Positions 53,535 through 62,700 of a DNA stretch of 64,000 bases are shown here, one piece after another (the first letter of the stretch is position 1; each line of letters starts with the position of its first letter). Origin of the DNA: Ferruginibacter sp. (lineage in GTDB: Bacteria; Bacteroidota; Bacteroidia; Chitinophagales; Chitinophagaceae). Position numbers and translations under genes: made by a program. The stretch covers positions 17,762 to 81,761 of the forward strand of contig NZ_JAQBNR010000062.1 in the NCBI RefSeq assembly GCF_028288465.1. Reading direction: 5' to 3'. The notes under the pieces are model-generated. The model searched no databases. It had not been told where the DNA came from and saw nothing but the letters and a program-made list of their open reading frames with translations.

Positions 53535-53542
53535 CAAAGGTA
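53535..53542 (-). promoter_or_regulatory. Promoter -7 box of the S10-spc cluster
   Basis: On the minus strand TACCTTTG (exact TAnnTTTG), 40 bp before the rpsJ ATG. It is the likely main promoter for rpsJ through the spc genes. Confidence 0.65.
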
Positions 53543-53715
53543 GGGGGACGGTTTCAAATAGCAAAGTCTAAAGCAAAGTTTTTTGAAGTTTTTTTTGAAA
53601 CAACCTGACAGAGGTATAACAACAGGCCAAGTTGGTGCATTTATAAATGACTGGTTATGAAATATTACAAAAAATAAAGCCATTTGATCAACTTATCCGT
53701 ACAGATAAACATCAA

Positions 53716-54441
53716 TTATTTTGCAATAACAATCTGCTCTTCGGAAAGCAGGGGTAAATTCTTAAAACGCAGTACAATATTGGCTACTGTAACAATATCC
53801 TTTTGGCAATACACCGCAATACGTTCCAGATCATTTTCTTCCCAGTACACATGCCCCACCATACTGCCATCAATGTCATCTTTGGGAGAAGGGACATTTA
53901 ACGATGCGGCCAGTAACTTCAGTGAAGTAAAGTTTTTATAGTCGCCAAACCTCCAGTATTGAAAAGTGTCTACCATATTGGTTTCCCATGGCTTCATATT
54001 TTGAAAATCGAGATAAGCCGGAATGGAAATACTGTTGATGAGCAGTCGCCTGCACAAAAAAGGAACGTCAAACTCCTTGATGTTATGGCCGGTAAAGCAC
54101 CAATGATTGTGTACTGCTTCTAACTGGTTAACGGTTGCAATAAAATTTTGCAGCAGCTCCTTTTCATTGTGTCCATAAATTGATTTTACCCGGAACTGGT
54201 ATTGCCCCTTCTCTCTTTTGAAATAGCCCATACTGATGCAGACAACTTTAGCGAATTCTGCCATCACACCAGCTCTAAGCGGATAATATTCTTCCGGGGT
54301 TACATTTTCAGGTACAGCACGTTGCACTTTTTCTTCCCAGAGGTGCTGCCAGTCTTCTGTGAGTAAATTATAATTTTGCTGCGATGAAACTGTTTCAATA
54401 TCAATTACAAGGAAGTTTTCCAGGGGCATTTTTGCTATCAT
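53716..54441 (-). CDS. Predicted 3'-5' exonuclease, DEDDy, PolB-like
   Basis: A 241-residue RNase H-fold exonuclease of the PolB-like exo2 group. The motifs are FLVIDIET (Asp14, Glu16), GHNIKEFDVPFLCRRL and the DEDDy-type YCQKDIVTV near residue 215. Substrate is DNA or RNA ends; no polymerase domain is attached. ATG 54429 (MPLENF) is an alternative start four codons in. It lies between fusA and rpsJ on the same strand, separated from rpsJ by about 220 bp. Confidence 0.85.
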   Translation of the reverse strand: MIAKMPLENFLVIDIETVSSQQNYNLLTEDWQHLWEEKVQRAVPENVTPEEYYPLRAGVMAEFAKVVCISMGYFKREKGQYQFRVKSIYGHNEKELLQNFIATVNQLEAVHNHWCFTGHNIKEFDVPFLCRRLLINSISIPAYLDFQNMKPWETNMVDTFQYWRFGDYKNFTSLKLLAASLNVPSPKDDIDGSMVGHVYWEENDLERIAVYCQKDIVTVANIVLRFKNLPLLSEEQIVIAK

Positions 54442-54525
54442 ATTTATCAGGATTAGTACTAAAAATAAATAAAGGATTGCTTAATTGCAACCATTTTTAA
54501 AATAAAGTATGCTATTCCAACAGGA

Positions 54526-54771
54526 TTAATCAACACTATCCACCAACCACAACACCGTCCCGTATGTATCAGGTTTAATTTCTATGGCCTGTAGTCGATT
54601 TAAACCGTGTTCGTGAACATATAGCCAGATAATCAGGGATGCAGCTGAGATGGCATTTTTGTCCAGCATACGTCACAGCATATGGCAATGGGTATCCGAC
54701 GAATTAGGTTCTGAACCTATAAAATGTTGCTGAAAAATGTTTAGGCATTGATGTTTCGTTAATGTATCCAC
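54526..54771 (-). pseudogene. Protein-like reading frame with one in-frame TGA
   Basis: On the minus strand, a frame of 82 codons from GTG 54771 to TAA 54526 is interrupted only by TGA at 54675-54673. Before it: VDTLTKHQCLNIFQQHFIGS then EPNSSDTHCHML. After it, an ATG at 54669 opens MLDKNAISAASLIIWLYVHE followed by HGLNRLQAIEIKPDTYGTVL and WLVDSVD. The composition is protein-like (hydrophobic pattern, aromatic and acidic residues in regular order). It may be a decayed gene, or the 47-codon 3' part (54526-54669) may be a real small gene. I do not recognise the family. Confidence 0.35.
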
Positions 54772-54784
54772 ACCGTTTGCATAA

Positions 54785-54820
54785 AACAAAACCCCATACT
54801 TGCGTACGGGGCTGTTTGTA
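54785..54820 (-). terminator. fusA terminator
   Basis: CCCCATAC (54792-54799) pairs with GTACGGGG (54804-54811, one mismatch) around TTGC, with complementary A- and T-rich flanks; on the minus strand it follows the fusA stop and ends in TTTTGTTTTA. Confidence 0.65.
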
Positions 54821-54837
54821 TTTTAAAAGTGTTCGTA

Positions 54838-56985
54838 TTAATCTTCCACTTTTTGTTTGCCTTTTTGTTTAGCAATTACTTCTTCTGCTACATTGTTTGG
54901 TGCAGGAGCGTAATGACTGAACTCCATAGTTGAAGTAGCACGGCCGCTTGATAAAGAACGCAATTGCGTTACGTAACCAAACATTTCGCTCAATGGCACT
55001 TTGGCTTTAATAACCTGCACACCATGTTTGCTATCCATACCTTCCAGCATGCCGCGACGACGGTTTAAATCTCCCGTAACATCACCCATGTACTGATCCG
55101 GCGTTAACACTTCTACCTTCATAATTGGCTCAAGCAAAACTGGTTTTGCTTTACGGCCAGCTTCACGGTAGCCTTGTTTAGCACACAGCTCAAAACTCAT
55201 CGCGTCACTATCCACCTGGTGAAAACTACCATCATATACTTTAACACGCATACTTACCATCGGGTAACTCGCCAGTACACCTGTGGTCATTGCACTTTCA
55301 AAGCCTTTTTGAATGGCCGGTACAAATTCTTTAGGAATACTACCACCAAATAAACCGTTCACAAACTGGAAGTTGCCTTTTTCTTCTTTCAAAAATTCTT
55401 CTTCAGCTGGCCCGATTTCGAACACGATGTCGGCAAATTTACCACGACCACCCGTTTGCTTTTTCAGTGTTTCCCTGTGCTGAATAGTATTTTGGAAAGC
55501 TTCTTTATAAGCTACCTGCGGCGCACCCTGGTTGATTTCAACCTTAAACTCACGACGCATACGGTCTACAATAATTTCAAGATGCAACTCGCCCATTCCA
55601 CTCAAAATGGTTTGGCCTGTTTCTTCATCGGTACGTACTCTTAATGTAGGATCTTCTTCTACCAGTTTGGCAATTGCCATACCCATTTTATCAACGTCGG
55701 CCTGAGTTTTTGGCTCAACCGCAACACTGATAACCGGTTCAGGGAAAGTCATTGCTTCCAGTACAATCGGATGATTTTCGTTACATAATGTATCCCCGGT
55801 TTTGATATCTTTAAATCCTACAGCTGCACCAATATCGCCCGCTTCAATAAAATCAACCGGGTTTTGTTTGTTGGCATGCATCTGCATAATACGGCTGATA
55901 CGCTCGTTCTTTCCAGTACGGGTGTTCAATACATATGAACCTGAATCCAAACGGCCAGAATAAGCCCTGAAGAATGCAAGACGGCCTACGAAAGGATCCG
56001 TCATTATTTTGAAAGCCAGCGCACTGAATGGTTCTTTAACATCGCAATGACGGAAAATTTCTTCTCCATTATCAGGATTGGTTCCTTTTACCGCTTCAAT
56101 ATCCATTGGTCCTGGTAAGTAACGTACAATGGCGTCCAATGCAGTTTGTACCCCTTTATTTTTGAAAGAAGAACCACACATCATCGGGATGATAGAAATA
56201 TCAATTGTTGCTTTACGGATAGCTTCATGAATTTCATTTTCAGTGATCGTGTTAGGATCATCGAAGAATTTCTCCAACAGTTTATCATCATAATCTGCAA
56301 CAGCTTCAATCAAATGCTGTCTCCATTCATTCACTTCTTCAATCATATCTTCCGGAATCGGCACTTCGTTAAAAGTCATACCTTGTCCGGCTTCATCCCA
56401 AACCATTCCCTTCATGGTAATTAAATCTACCACGCCTTTAAAATTATCTTCTGCACCAATTGGTAATTGCAAAGGCACCGCTTTAGCACCCAGCATTTCT
56501 TTAATTTGTTTTACCACATTTAAGAAATCAGCACCGGAACGGTCCATTTTGTTTACAAAACCTATACGGGGAACTTTGTACCTGTTAGCCTGGCGCCAAA
56601 CAGTTTCACTCTGAGGTTCTACACCTGACACTGCACAAAACAATGCCAACAGGCCATCCAGTACACGCAATGAACGCTCCACTTCCACGGTAAAATCCAC
56701 GTGGCCGGGAGTATCAATGATGTTGAATTTATACTGTTTGGTATCCGGTGTTTTTTTGTTTTGTACCATCGGAAAATTCCAGAAACATGTGGTAGCGGCA
56801 CTTGTAATAGTAATACCTCTTTCCTGTTCCTGGGCCATCCAGTCCATGGTGGCGGCACCATCGTGTACCTCACCTATTTTATGGTTAACACCCGTATAAT
56901 ATAATATACGTTCTGTGGTAGTGGTTTTACCGGCATCAATGTGAGCGGCAATTCCAAAGTTGCGTTGATAACGTAAATCTGCCAT
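54838..56985 (-). CDS. fusA: Elongation factor G
   Basis: A 715-residue translocation GTPase. G-domain motifs in order: AHIDAGKTTTTERILYYTG (P loop), RGITITSAATT (switch), IDTPGHVDFTVEVERSLRVL, FVNKMDRSGADF. Domains II-V are complete, with domain IV SGMGELHLEIIVDRMRREFK before it and the C-terminal GYVTQLRSLSSGRATSTMEF. Full length. tuf does not follow. The 5' leader is long: the nearest exact -7 box is about 290 bp upstream. It is separated from rpsG by a permease gene and a terminator. Confidence 0.98.
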   Translation of the reverse strand: MADLRYQRNFGIAAHIDAGKTTTTERILYYTGVNHKIGEVHDGAATMDWMAQEQERGITITSAATTCFWNFPMVQNKKTPDTKQYKFNIIDTPGHVDFTVEVERSLRVLDGLLALFCAVSGVEPQSETVWRQANRYKVPRIGFVNKMDRSGADFLNVVKQIKEMLGAKAVPLQLPIGAEDNFKGVVDLITMKGMVWDEAGQGMTFNEVPIPEDMIEEVNEWRQHLIEAVADYDDKLLEKFFDDPNTITENEIHEAIRKATIDISIIPMMCGSSFKNKGVQTALDAIVRYLPGPMDIEAVKGTNPDNGEEIFRHCDVKEPFSALAFKIMTDPFVGRLAFFRAYSGRLDSGSYVLNTRTGKNERISRIMQMHANKQNPVDFIEAGDIGAAVGFKDIKTGDTLCNENHPIVLEAMTFPEPVISVAVEPKTQADVDKMGMAIAKLVEEDPTLRVRTDEETGQTILSGMGELHLEIIVDRMRREFKVEINQGAPQVAYKEAFQNTIQHRETLKKQTGGRGKFADIVFEIGPAEEEFLKEEKGNFQFVNGLFGGSIPKEFVPAIQKGFESAMTTGVLASYPMVSMRVKVYDGSFHQVDSDAMSFELCAKQGYREAGRKAKPVLLEPIMKVEVLTPDQYMGDVTGDLNRRRGMLEGMDSKHGVQVIKAKVPLSEMFGYVTQLRSLSSGRATSTMEFSHYAPAPNNVAEEVIAKQKGKQKVED

Positions 56986-57100
56986 TTTATTTGAATTAAA
57001 AAATTTAGAGTTAAAATTTGCTTATTGAAATGAAAAACGTTGTTTGGTTATCCATTTTTTTATTTGTGCCCTGCCTTTGAATCTCAATTAGGCTTCATTG

Positions 57101-57120
57101 GCGTCGCACTCTTGTACTAT
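57101..57120. repeat. Dispersed GCGTCGCAC element, copy 2
   Basis: GCGTCGCACTCTTGTACTAT, in the fusA leader; shares GCGTCGCAC and CTTGTAC with copy 3 at 63677. Confidence 0.45.
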
Positions 57121-57275
57121 TTTCCTATACTGATCTTTCCATGCCTGGTTATGCCAGTGCAAAATACCCGTAAGTGCTGGGCTCTGTTTGATATGATTGA
57201 TTTACTCTCATAATATGCTAAATAAATTACAGCTACCATCCCTAACATCCTTCTATGCTGAACTTTTTAGCGCCG

Positions 57276-57283
57276 CAAAGGTA
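57276..57283 (-). promoter_or_regulatory. Promoter -7 box for fusA
   Basis: On the minus strand TACCTTTG (exact), preceded by an A/T-rich tract; about 290 bp before the fusA ATG, giving a long untranslated leader. Confidence 0.5.
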
Positions 57284-57311
57284 AGTATTTTTTTGTAAAA
57301 AAAACAATCTG

Positions 57312-58619
57312 CTATCCGGGTATGACAGCTTCTTCAGCGGGTTGCGGACTATCAAAATAATAGATTACGGCTCCGGCCGAAATGATCCCGATGCCGATTA
57401 AACTTTCCAACGGTCTCTCAATAATTGTAAACACCAGTACCCAGGTATTAAACAACAAAAATATAATCTGCAACCATGGTCTGAAAGGACCTGAAAATGT
57501 ATGCGGCTGGCGGTCTTTAATGAATATGCTCGTTGCCACCGTTAATGAGGCCATGAGTTGCAATACAAAACCTGCATACAATAATATTTTTTCAAAACTT
57601 CCGGTTAAGGCGAGCACAATGCTGATAAAAACATGCAGCCAAACTGCCGCAACCGGTATGCCGTGTGCATTTTTTTTGGCCAATGGTTGCCAAAGCTTGT
57701 TTTCCTTTGCCATGGCCATGGTTACTCTCGGCCCAACCCACAAATAAGAGCTTACAGTTGCAATCAATTGAATGCCGATAAAAACACTTACCCATTTACC
57801 GCCGGCACTACCCAATAAATTATCAAAGGAAATAAAGGTGACTTCTTCCTTACCAGCCAACTGCGTTACCGTGGCATTTTTCAATAATACAAATTGAAAA
57901 AGCAGGTACACTACTGCTACAAACAAGGTGCTTGCAATCAATGCCTTCGGTAAGTTTTTATGAGGATCTTTTATTTCATCCACTACATAAGCAGCTGCAT
58001 TCCACCCGGTATAGGCAAAGGCAACATACACCATTGAAACTGCAAATCCTGGTTTTAAAACCTCCCGTTGCCAGCTATTACCAAAATTAAGGGCACTGTT
58101 TATGTTGTTTGGAATAAAAAATCCAAGGCCAATCAGGGTAACGATGAAAACTACTTTTACTATGGTAGACAGGTTTTGAAAACGGCTGCTGTGGCGTATG
58201 GTAAAACTATGCATCAGGCCAATCAACACGATAACTGCAATTGCAAGCCATACATTATTTTGTAGTCCAAATGGGGCGAGATACTTGGTAAAAGCCATTG
58301 CTGCCAATGCCACTGGTGCAGAAAACCCGACCGTTAATCCTGCCCAGGCAGATAAATAACCCAGCAATGGATGAAAGACCCTTGACAAATAAATGTAGTC
58401 ACCACCCGACTCTTTAAAATGGGTACCTAACTCTGCATAGGCAAATGCACCAAAAAGAGAAAGTAATCCACCTGTGAGCCAAAGTAGCATGATGCTCCAG
58501 GTATTTTGTACCGCAGATAATTGAAAGCCAACGCTGGTGAATACACCCGTACCTATCATATTAGCTACGACAATAGCAGCAGCGGTGTAAATGCTTATTT
58601 TTCTTTTCAAAATCTGCAA
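57312..58619 (-). CDS. APC-family amino-acid permease
   Basis: A 435-residue transporter with about twelve transmembrane helices. The helix 1 motif is IVVANMIGTGVFTSVGFQLS, typical of the APC superfamily substrate site; helix 6 region VAFAYTGWNAAAYVVDEIKD is also characteristic. Amino acid or polyamine uptake is likely, the substrate unknown. It is inserted between rpsG and fusA on the same strand, downstream of the rpsG terminator. Confidence 0.9.
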   Translation of the reverse strand: MQILKRKISIYTAAAIVVANMIGTGVFTSVGFQLSAVQNTWSIMLLWLTGGLLSLFGAFAYAELGTHFKESGGDYIYLSRVFHPLLGYLSAWAGLTVGFSAPVALAAMAFTKYLAPFGLQNNVWLAIAVIVLIGLMHSFTIRHSSRFQNLSTIVKVVFIVTLIGLGFFIPNNINSALNFGNSWQREVLKPGFAVSMVYVAFAYTGWNAAAYVVDEIKDPHKNLPKALIASTLFVAVVYLLFQFVLLKNATVTQLAGKEEVTFISFDNLLGSAGGKWVSVFIGIQLIATVSSYLWVGPRVTMAMAKENKLWQPLAKKNAHGIPVAAVWLHVFISIVLALTGSFEKILLYAGFVLQLMASLTVATSIFIKDRQPHTFSGPFRPWLQIIFLLFNTWVLVFTIIERPLESLIGIGIISAGAVIYYFDSPQPAEEAVIPG

Positions 58620-58677
58620 CAGCTGTTAGATGAATTCCAATAATTGAGGAAGATAAACAATAAAAGCAGGTAAAAAA

Positions 58678-58703
58678 AAAGCTATCCTTTGCAGGATAGC
58701 TTT
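58678..58703 (-). terminator. rpsG terminator
   Basis: AAAGCTATCCT and AGGATAGCTTT form a perfect 11-bp stem with a 4-base loop; on the minus strand it is followed by a run of nine or more T. It ends the rpsL-rpsG unit. Confidence 0.9.
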
Positions 58704-58722
58704 GTATAAAAAAAATTTAAAC

Positions 58723-59190
58723 TTAAATTCTAAAGTGAGCAAATGCTTTGTTAGCTTCAGCCATACGGTGTGTATCTTCTTTCTTTTTGTAAGAAGCACC
58801 TTCACCTTTACTTGCTGCAACTATTTCATTCGCTAATTTTTCAGCCATGCTGCGACCATTGCGATCACGACTGTATTTTACCATCCATTTAATGCTTAAT
58901 GAAACTTTTCTATCTGCACGAACCTCAGCAGGAATCTGAAAAGTAGCACCACCAATACGACGGCTACGTACTTCCACACCAGGAGTGATATTGCTCAGGG
59001 CTTTCTTCCAAATTTCATATCCGTTATCACCTGTAATTTTACTCACTTTATCCAAAGCATCATAAAAAATGATGTAGGCGCCACTTTTTTTGCCAGCCCA
59101 CATCAGGTTATTTACAAAACGTGTAACTAATCTGTCATTAAACTTAGGATCTGGTGCTAAGGGTATTTTTTTTGGTTGTGTCTTACGCAT
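58723..59190 (-). CDS. rpsG: 30S ribosomal protein S7
   Basis: A 155-residue protein that nucleates the 30S head: MRKTQPKKIPLAPDPKFNDR, RFVNNLMWAGKKSGAYIIFY, GGATFQIPAEVRADRKVSLS and ANKAFAHFRI at the end. Follows rpsL by 50 bp. Confidence 0.98.
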   Translation of the reverse strand: MRKTQPKKIPLAPDPKFNDRLVTRFVNNLMWAGKKSGAYIIFYDALDKVSKITGDNGYEIWKKALSNITPGVEVRSRRIGGATFQIPAEVRADRKVSLSIKWMVKYSRDRNGRSMAEKLANEIVAASKGEGASYKKKEDTHRMAEANKAFAHFRI

Positions 59191-59240
59191 TGTTATTTAC
59201 TTTTTTTACACCCAATGAAGGGTGATAAAACTTTAATGAA

Positions 59241-59621
59241 TTATTTTTTAGCTTTTTCTTTCTTGGTACCGTATTTACTCCGGCTTTGCTTACGGTCTTT
59301 AACACCTGCAGTATCCAAACTACCACGAACAATATGGTAACGTACACCAGGCAAATCTTTAACCCTTCCGCCACGAATCAGCACAATACTATGTTCCTGT
59401 AAATTGTGTCCTTCACCCGGAATATAGGCAATAACTTCAATTTTATTGGTTAAACGCACCTTGGCTACTTTACGTAAAGCAGAGTTTGGTTTTTTAGGCG
59501 TAGTAGTGTAAACTCTTGTACATACTCCACGGCGTTGCGGGCATGCATCCAAAGCTCTTGATTTACTCTTAGCTTTAATTATTTCTCTTCCTTTTCTAAC
59601 TAACTGTTGTATTGTAGGCAT
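59241..59621 (-). CDS. rpsL: 30S ribosomal protein S12
   Basis: A 126-residue decoding-centre protein: MPTIQQLVRKGREIIKAKSK, CPQRRGVCTRVYTTTPKKPN, SALRKVAKVRLTNKIEVIAY and the GGRVKDLPGVRYHIVRG loop. Lys in TPKKPNSA and the PGVRYH region are the classical streptomycin-response sites. I start it at ATG 59621: the promoter box at 59646-59653 means that a longer frame from 59648 could not be fully transcribed. Confidence 0.98.
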   Translation of the reverse strand: MPTIQQLVRKGREIIKAKSKSRALDACPQRRGVCTRVYTTTPKKPNSALRKVAKVRLTNKIEVIAYIPGEGHNLQEHSIVLIRGGRVKDLPGVRYHIVRGSLDTAGVKDRKQSRSKYGTKKEKAKK

Positions 59622-59645
59622 TTTGAACCCTTTATTTTTGGACGG

Positions 59646-59653
59646 CAAAGGTA
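59646..59653 (-). promoter_or_regulatory. rpsL-rpsG promoter -7 box
   Basis: On the minus strand TACCTTTG (exact), 25 bp before the rpsL ATG. Confidence 0.65.
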
Positions 59654-59743
59654 GCGTTTATGATTTAAAATGAAACACTATTTTACAAATAATTTATTTT
59701 TTTTTATTTACAATCTTCAGTTCCATGGCAATGTGGGTATCTT

Positions 59744-62700
59744 TTACCTGAAAATTGCCTTACCGGTGAAAATTTCGGCGTTGTTTAAGTCTTCTACCTT
59801 TAAAATATACAGCCCCTTTTTCATGTTGGGTGTACGTTCAATCTGAAAAATGCCATTTACATCTTTAACTCCTTTAAACTCTTTTACTACCTGGTTTAAA
59901 ACATTCAGCAAAGCAATATTGTACACGTGATTTCTCGGATTAATAAAGCCAACATTTAAAATATTACTGACAGGATTAGGGTATAACTGAATATTACCAG
60001 CCTGGCTGTGTTTATTTAGTGTTACAATATTACTGTACGATACAGACTGGCCGTTATTAAGCCATTTAACACGGTAAAGGTTTTGCTCTCCGGGTTGCCT
60101 GTCAATGAAATTATATTGCCCGGCATTGCTGCTAATATCACCAACTTTTATCCTGCCAATTTCTTCAAAATCATTGGCTCCTGTCTTTTTCTCTATCACA
60201 AAATACTGAACGCCTGGTTCTGTTGCCGCCTTCCAGTTTAACACAACGGTTTCGCCGGTAAAGCTACCTGTAAAATCCTGCAATGTCACCGGTAAATAAT
60301 GAAAGCATGAACCGTCAAGGTGATAGTAATAAGTCCGGTTAATGCAGCCTGCGCCCACAATTATACGGCACACATAAATACCTGTATCACCAGGAGTTAC
60401 TTCCGGCACAAAGATGCTGGAAGCACTTCCCATGTAAGTACTGTCAGTGCTGCTGTCCTTATCTTTTTTATACCAGGCAAAAGTAGCATTATACACAGTA
60501 TCTAAACTCAGCGTAGTAGCAATTTGAAAGCAATTATATGTATTAATAATAGCATTGTTAGCGAGGGGTAAAATACTGGCATCTGCAAGGGTTGCATTGC
60601 TGCAGGCATCAAGTGCCCTTAATCTTACCAATGTATAATTGGTGCCGTTATTAATGTAAAATTCAGGGCTTGTTTGCGGGCCGGCGATGATGGAAGGTGT
60701 GGCAGGTGAGCTGCCAATTATTTCGTAGCTGAAAGGACCAACTCCGTTAGAAACAATGGCCTTCAAATTGAATCCATTACTATCGCATTGGTAGGCAGAT
60801 GATCGGCTTAAATCGGGAAACTGATATGGTTGAATTACAACAGTATCCTGAAAATATATATTGCAGGCATCATTGGCTTTATAACTTAAAATATAAGTAG
60901 CGGGCCCCAAATCCTGGAAGGTATAAGTGCTGTCAATCAGCGTATTGGGGGATATTTCCGGAGACAATGTGGCGTTATCTTTTTTGATGATTTTCACGGT
61001 CAAGGATCCCATATTGGTGCCAGCTACTGTCTGAATATCACCCGAACCATTTGCATAGGTTCCGCTTGGGCACTTAGGAACAGCCGAAACCGTATGCGTG
61101 AGGTAACTAGCTACTGCGTCTACACTGACTGAATCCTGTTTACCACAACTGTCAGTCACAATAACCTTGTAGCCTTGTCCCGTTAGAGAGCCAGGAATGC
61201 TGTCTATGCTGAAATTGTTACTGTTATAGTTGCCGGTAAAAAATAAGCTTCCGGTGTAAGTATATATTTTTATATTCACAGGCAAAATTCCACTCACAAC
61301 CGATATAGCAAATTTTGCAAAATTATAGCTGCAGGACTTTGTTGAGGTAACGGCCAATTTCGCTGATAAAGCGCTTGCTGCAAAGCATCTTACTATGGTG
61401 GTGTCATAACAACTGTCCGTCACTTTTATGCAATAACTTCCATACAATAAATCATCAAACTGGCCGGTATTGTTACATATTATTTCAGCACCCGTACTAT
61501 CATAAATGCAATATAAAGGATTAGTTAAGTTATGCTGGCCGTGAATTTGAGCAGAAAATGTATTACAATTTCTGTTAATAATTCTGACACTACTGCTAAC
61601 TACCGGCACATCAGGGTTAACAGTAATACATTTGTAAAACGAAGTATCCGGACAGTCATTTCTCGCTTTTATACAATATGAACCGTAGGGGATATTATTA
61701 AATACACCAGAACTGTCACAGTTTATCAATGAATCGTTTGCGTTATAAAGGCAAAACTGGGCATTCTTGATATTGTTACTGTTAGCCGATAATGTGAAAG
61801 ATGAACAAATTTTATTTGAAACGGTCAATGTGATATCATTGACAATTACAGGGGAGCCCGCTGTGAAACATCTTATAAAAGTGGTATCAAAACAAGAATC
61901 ATGAATATGAGCACAATAATTTCCCAGTATCAAGTTATCAAAAACGCCGGTATTATTACAGCCTACCAATCCGCCAACACTGTCGTATAAGCAGTAACTC
62001 GGACTTGTTAAACTATCTCCACCAATAGAAATATTAAAAGTACTGCACGAAACATAACGCGGTGTTATCACTGCCGGAATAGAGGGTACAGGCTTATTTG
62101 GCAAAAAGCAAGTTGTAATTGTAGTGTCCCTGCAGCCATCCTTAACCTTTATACAGTAGTATGCGTAAGTAAGATTATCAAAAACGCCGGTGCCGTTACA
62201 AATCAGCTGTGTATCAGTTGAGTCATACAAACAGTAGCTGGGGTTTGTAAGTCCGTATTGTCCGGTTACCGTTGCCGAAAAACTTGAGCAGGTTTTATTA
62301 CTGATGGAAACCGTATTGCTTATACCAAGTGGTGGTGGGGCGACAGAAAGGCAACGTGTAATTGTAAGATTAGTACAAAGGTCGTGTACCTTAATACAAT
62401 AATTACCATAGCTTAGATTAGGAAATATGCCTGTTGAATTGCATTCAATCAAAGTATTGCTATTATCGAACAAACAATAATCAGCAGTAAAAAAATTAGT
62501 AGTCCCCGTTACAGTTGCTGTAAAGCTTGTACACCCCTGCGATGAAATAACAACTGCGTTTATTGATGGCGCTATATTAAGCTGAGCAGGAGATTTTTTT
62601 ATATTGCCGCAACTGTCTTTGGCAAGAACTGTAAAGCCCGTGTTGCCCGCCAGGTCAAACTGGAAATTTGCATCAGAAGACCATATGGTGTCACCGGGTT

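Larger units (their letters stand above)
56986..57311. other. fusA leader region
   Basis: About 325 bp between the permease stop and the fusA start. It contains a dispersed GCGTCGCAC element (57101-57120) and, on the minus strand, the -7 box near 57276. I see no reading frame. Confidence 0.5.

Noticed and set aside
59622..59648. Longer rpsL frame starting at 59648
   Set aside because: Nine extra residues are not part of S12, and the -7 box at 59646-59653 overlaps that start.
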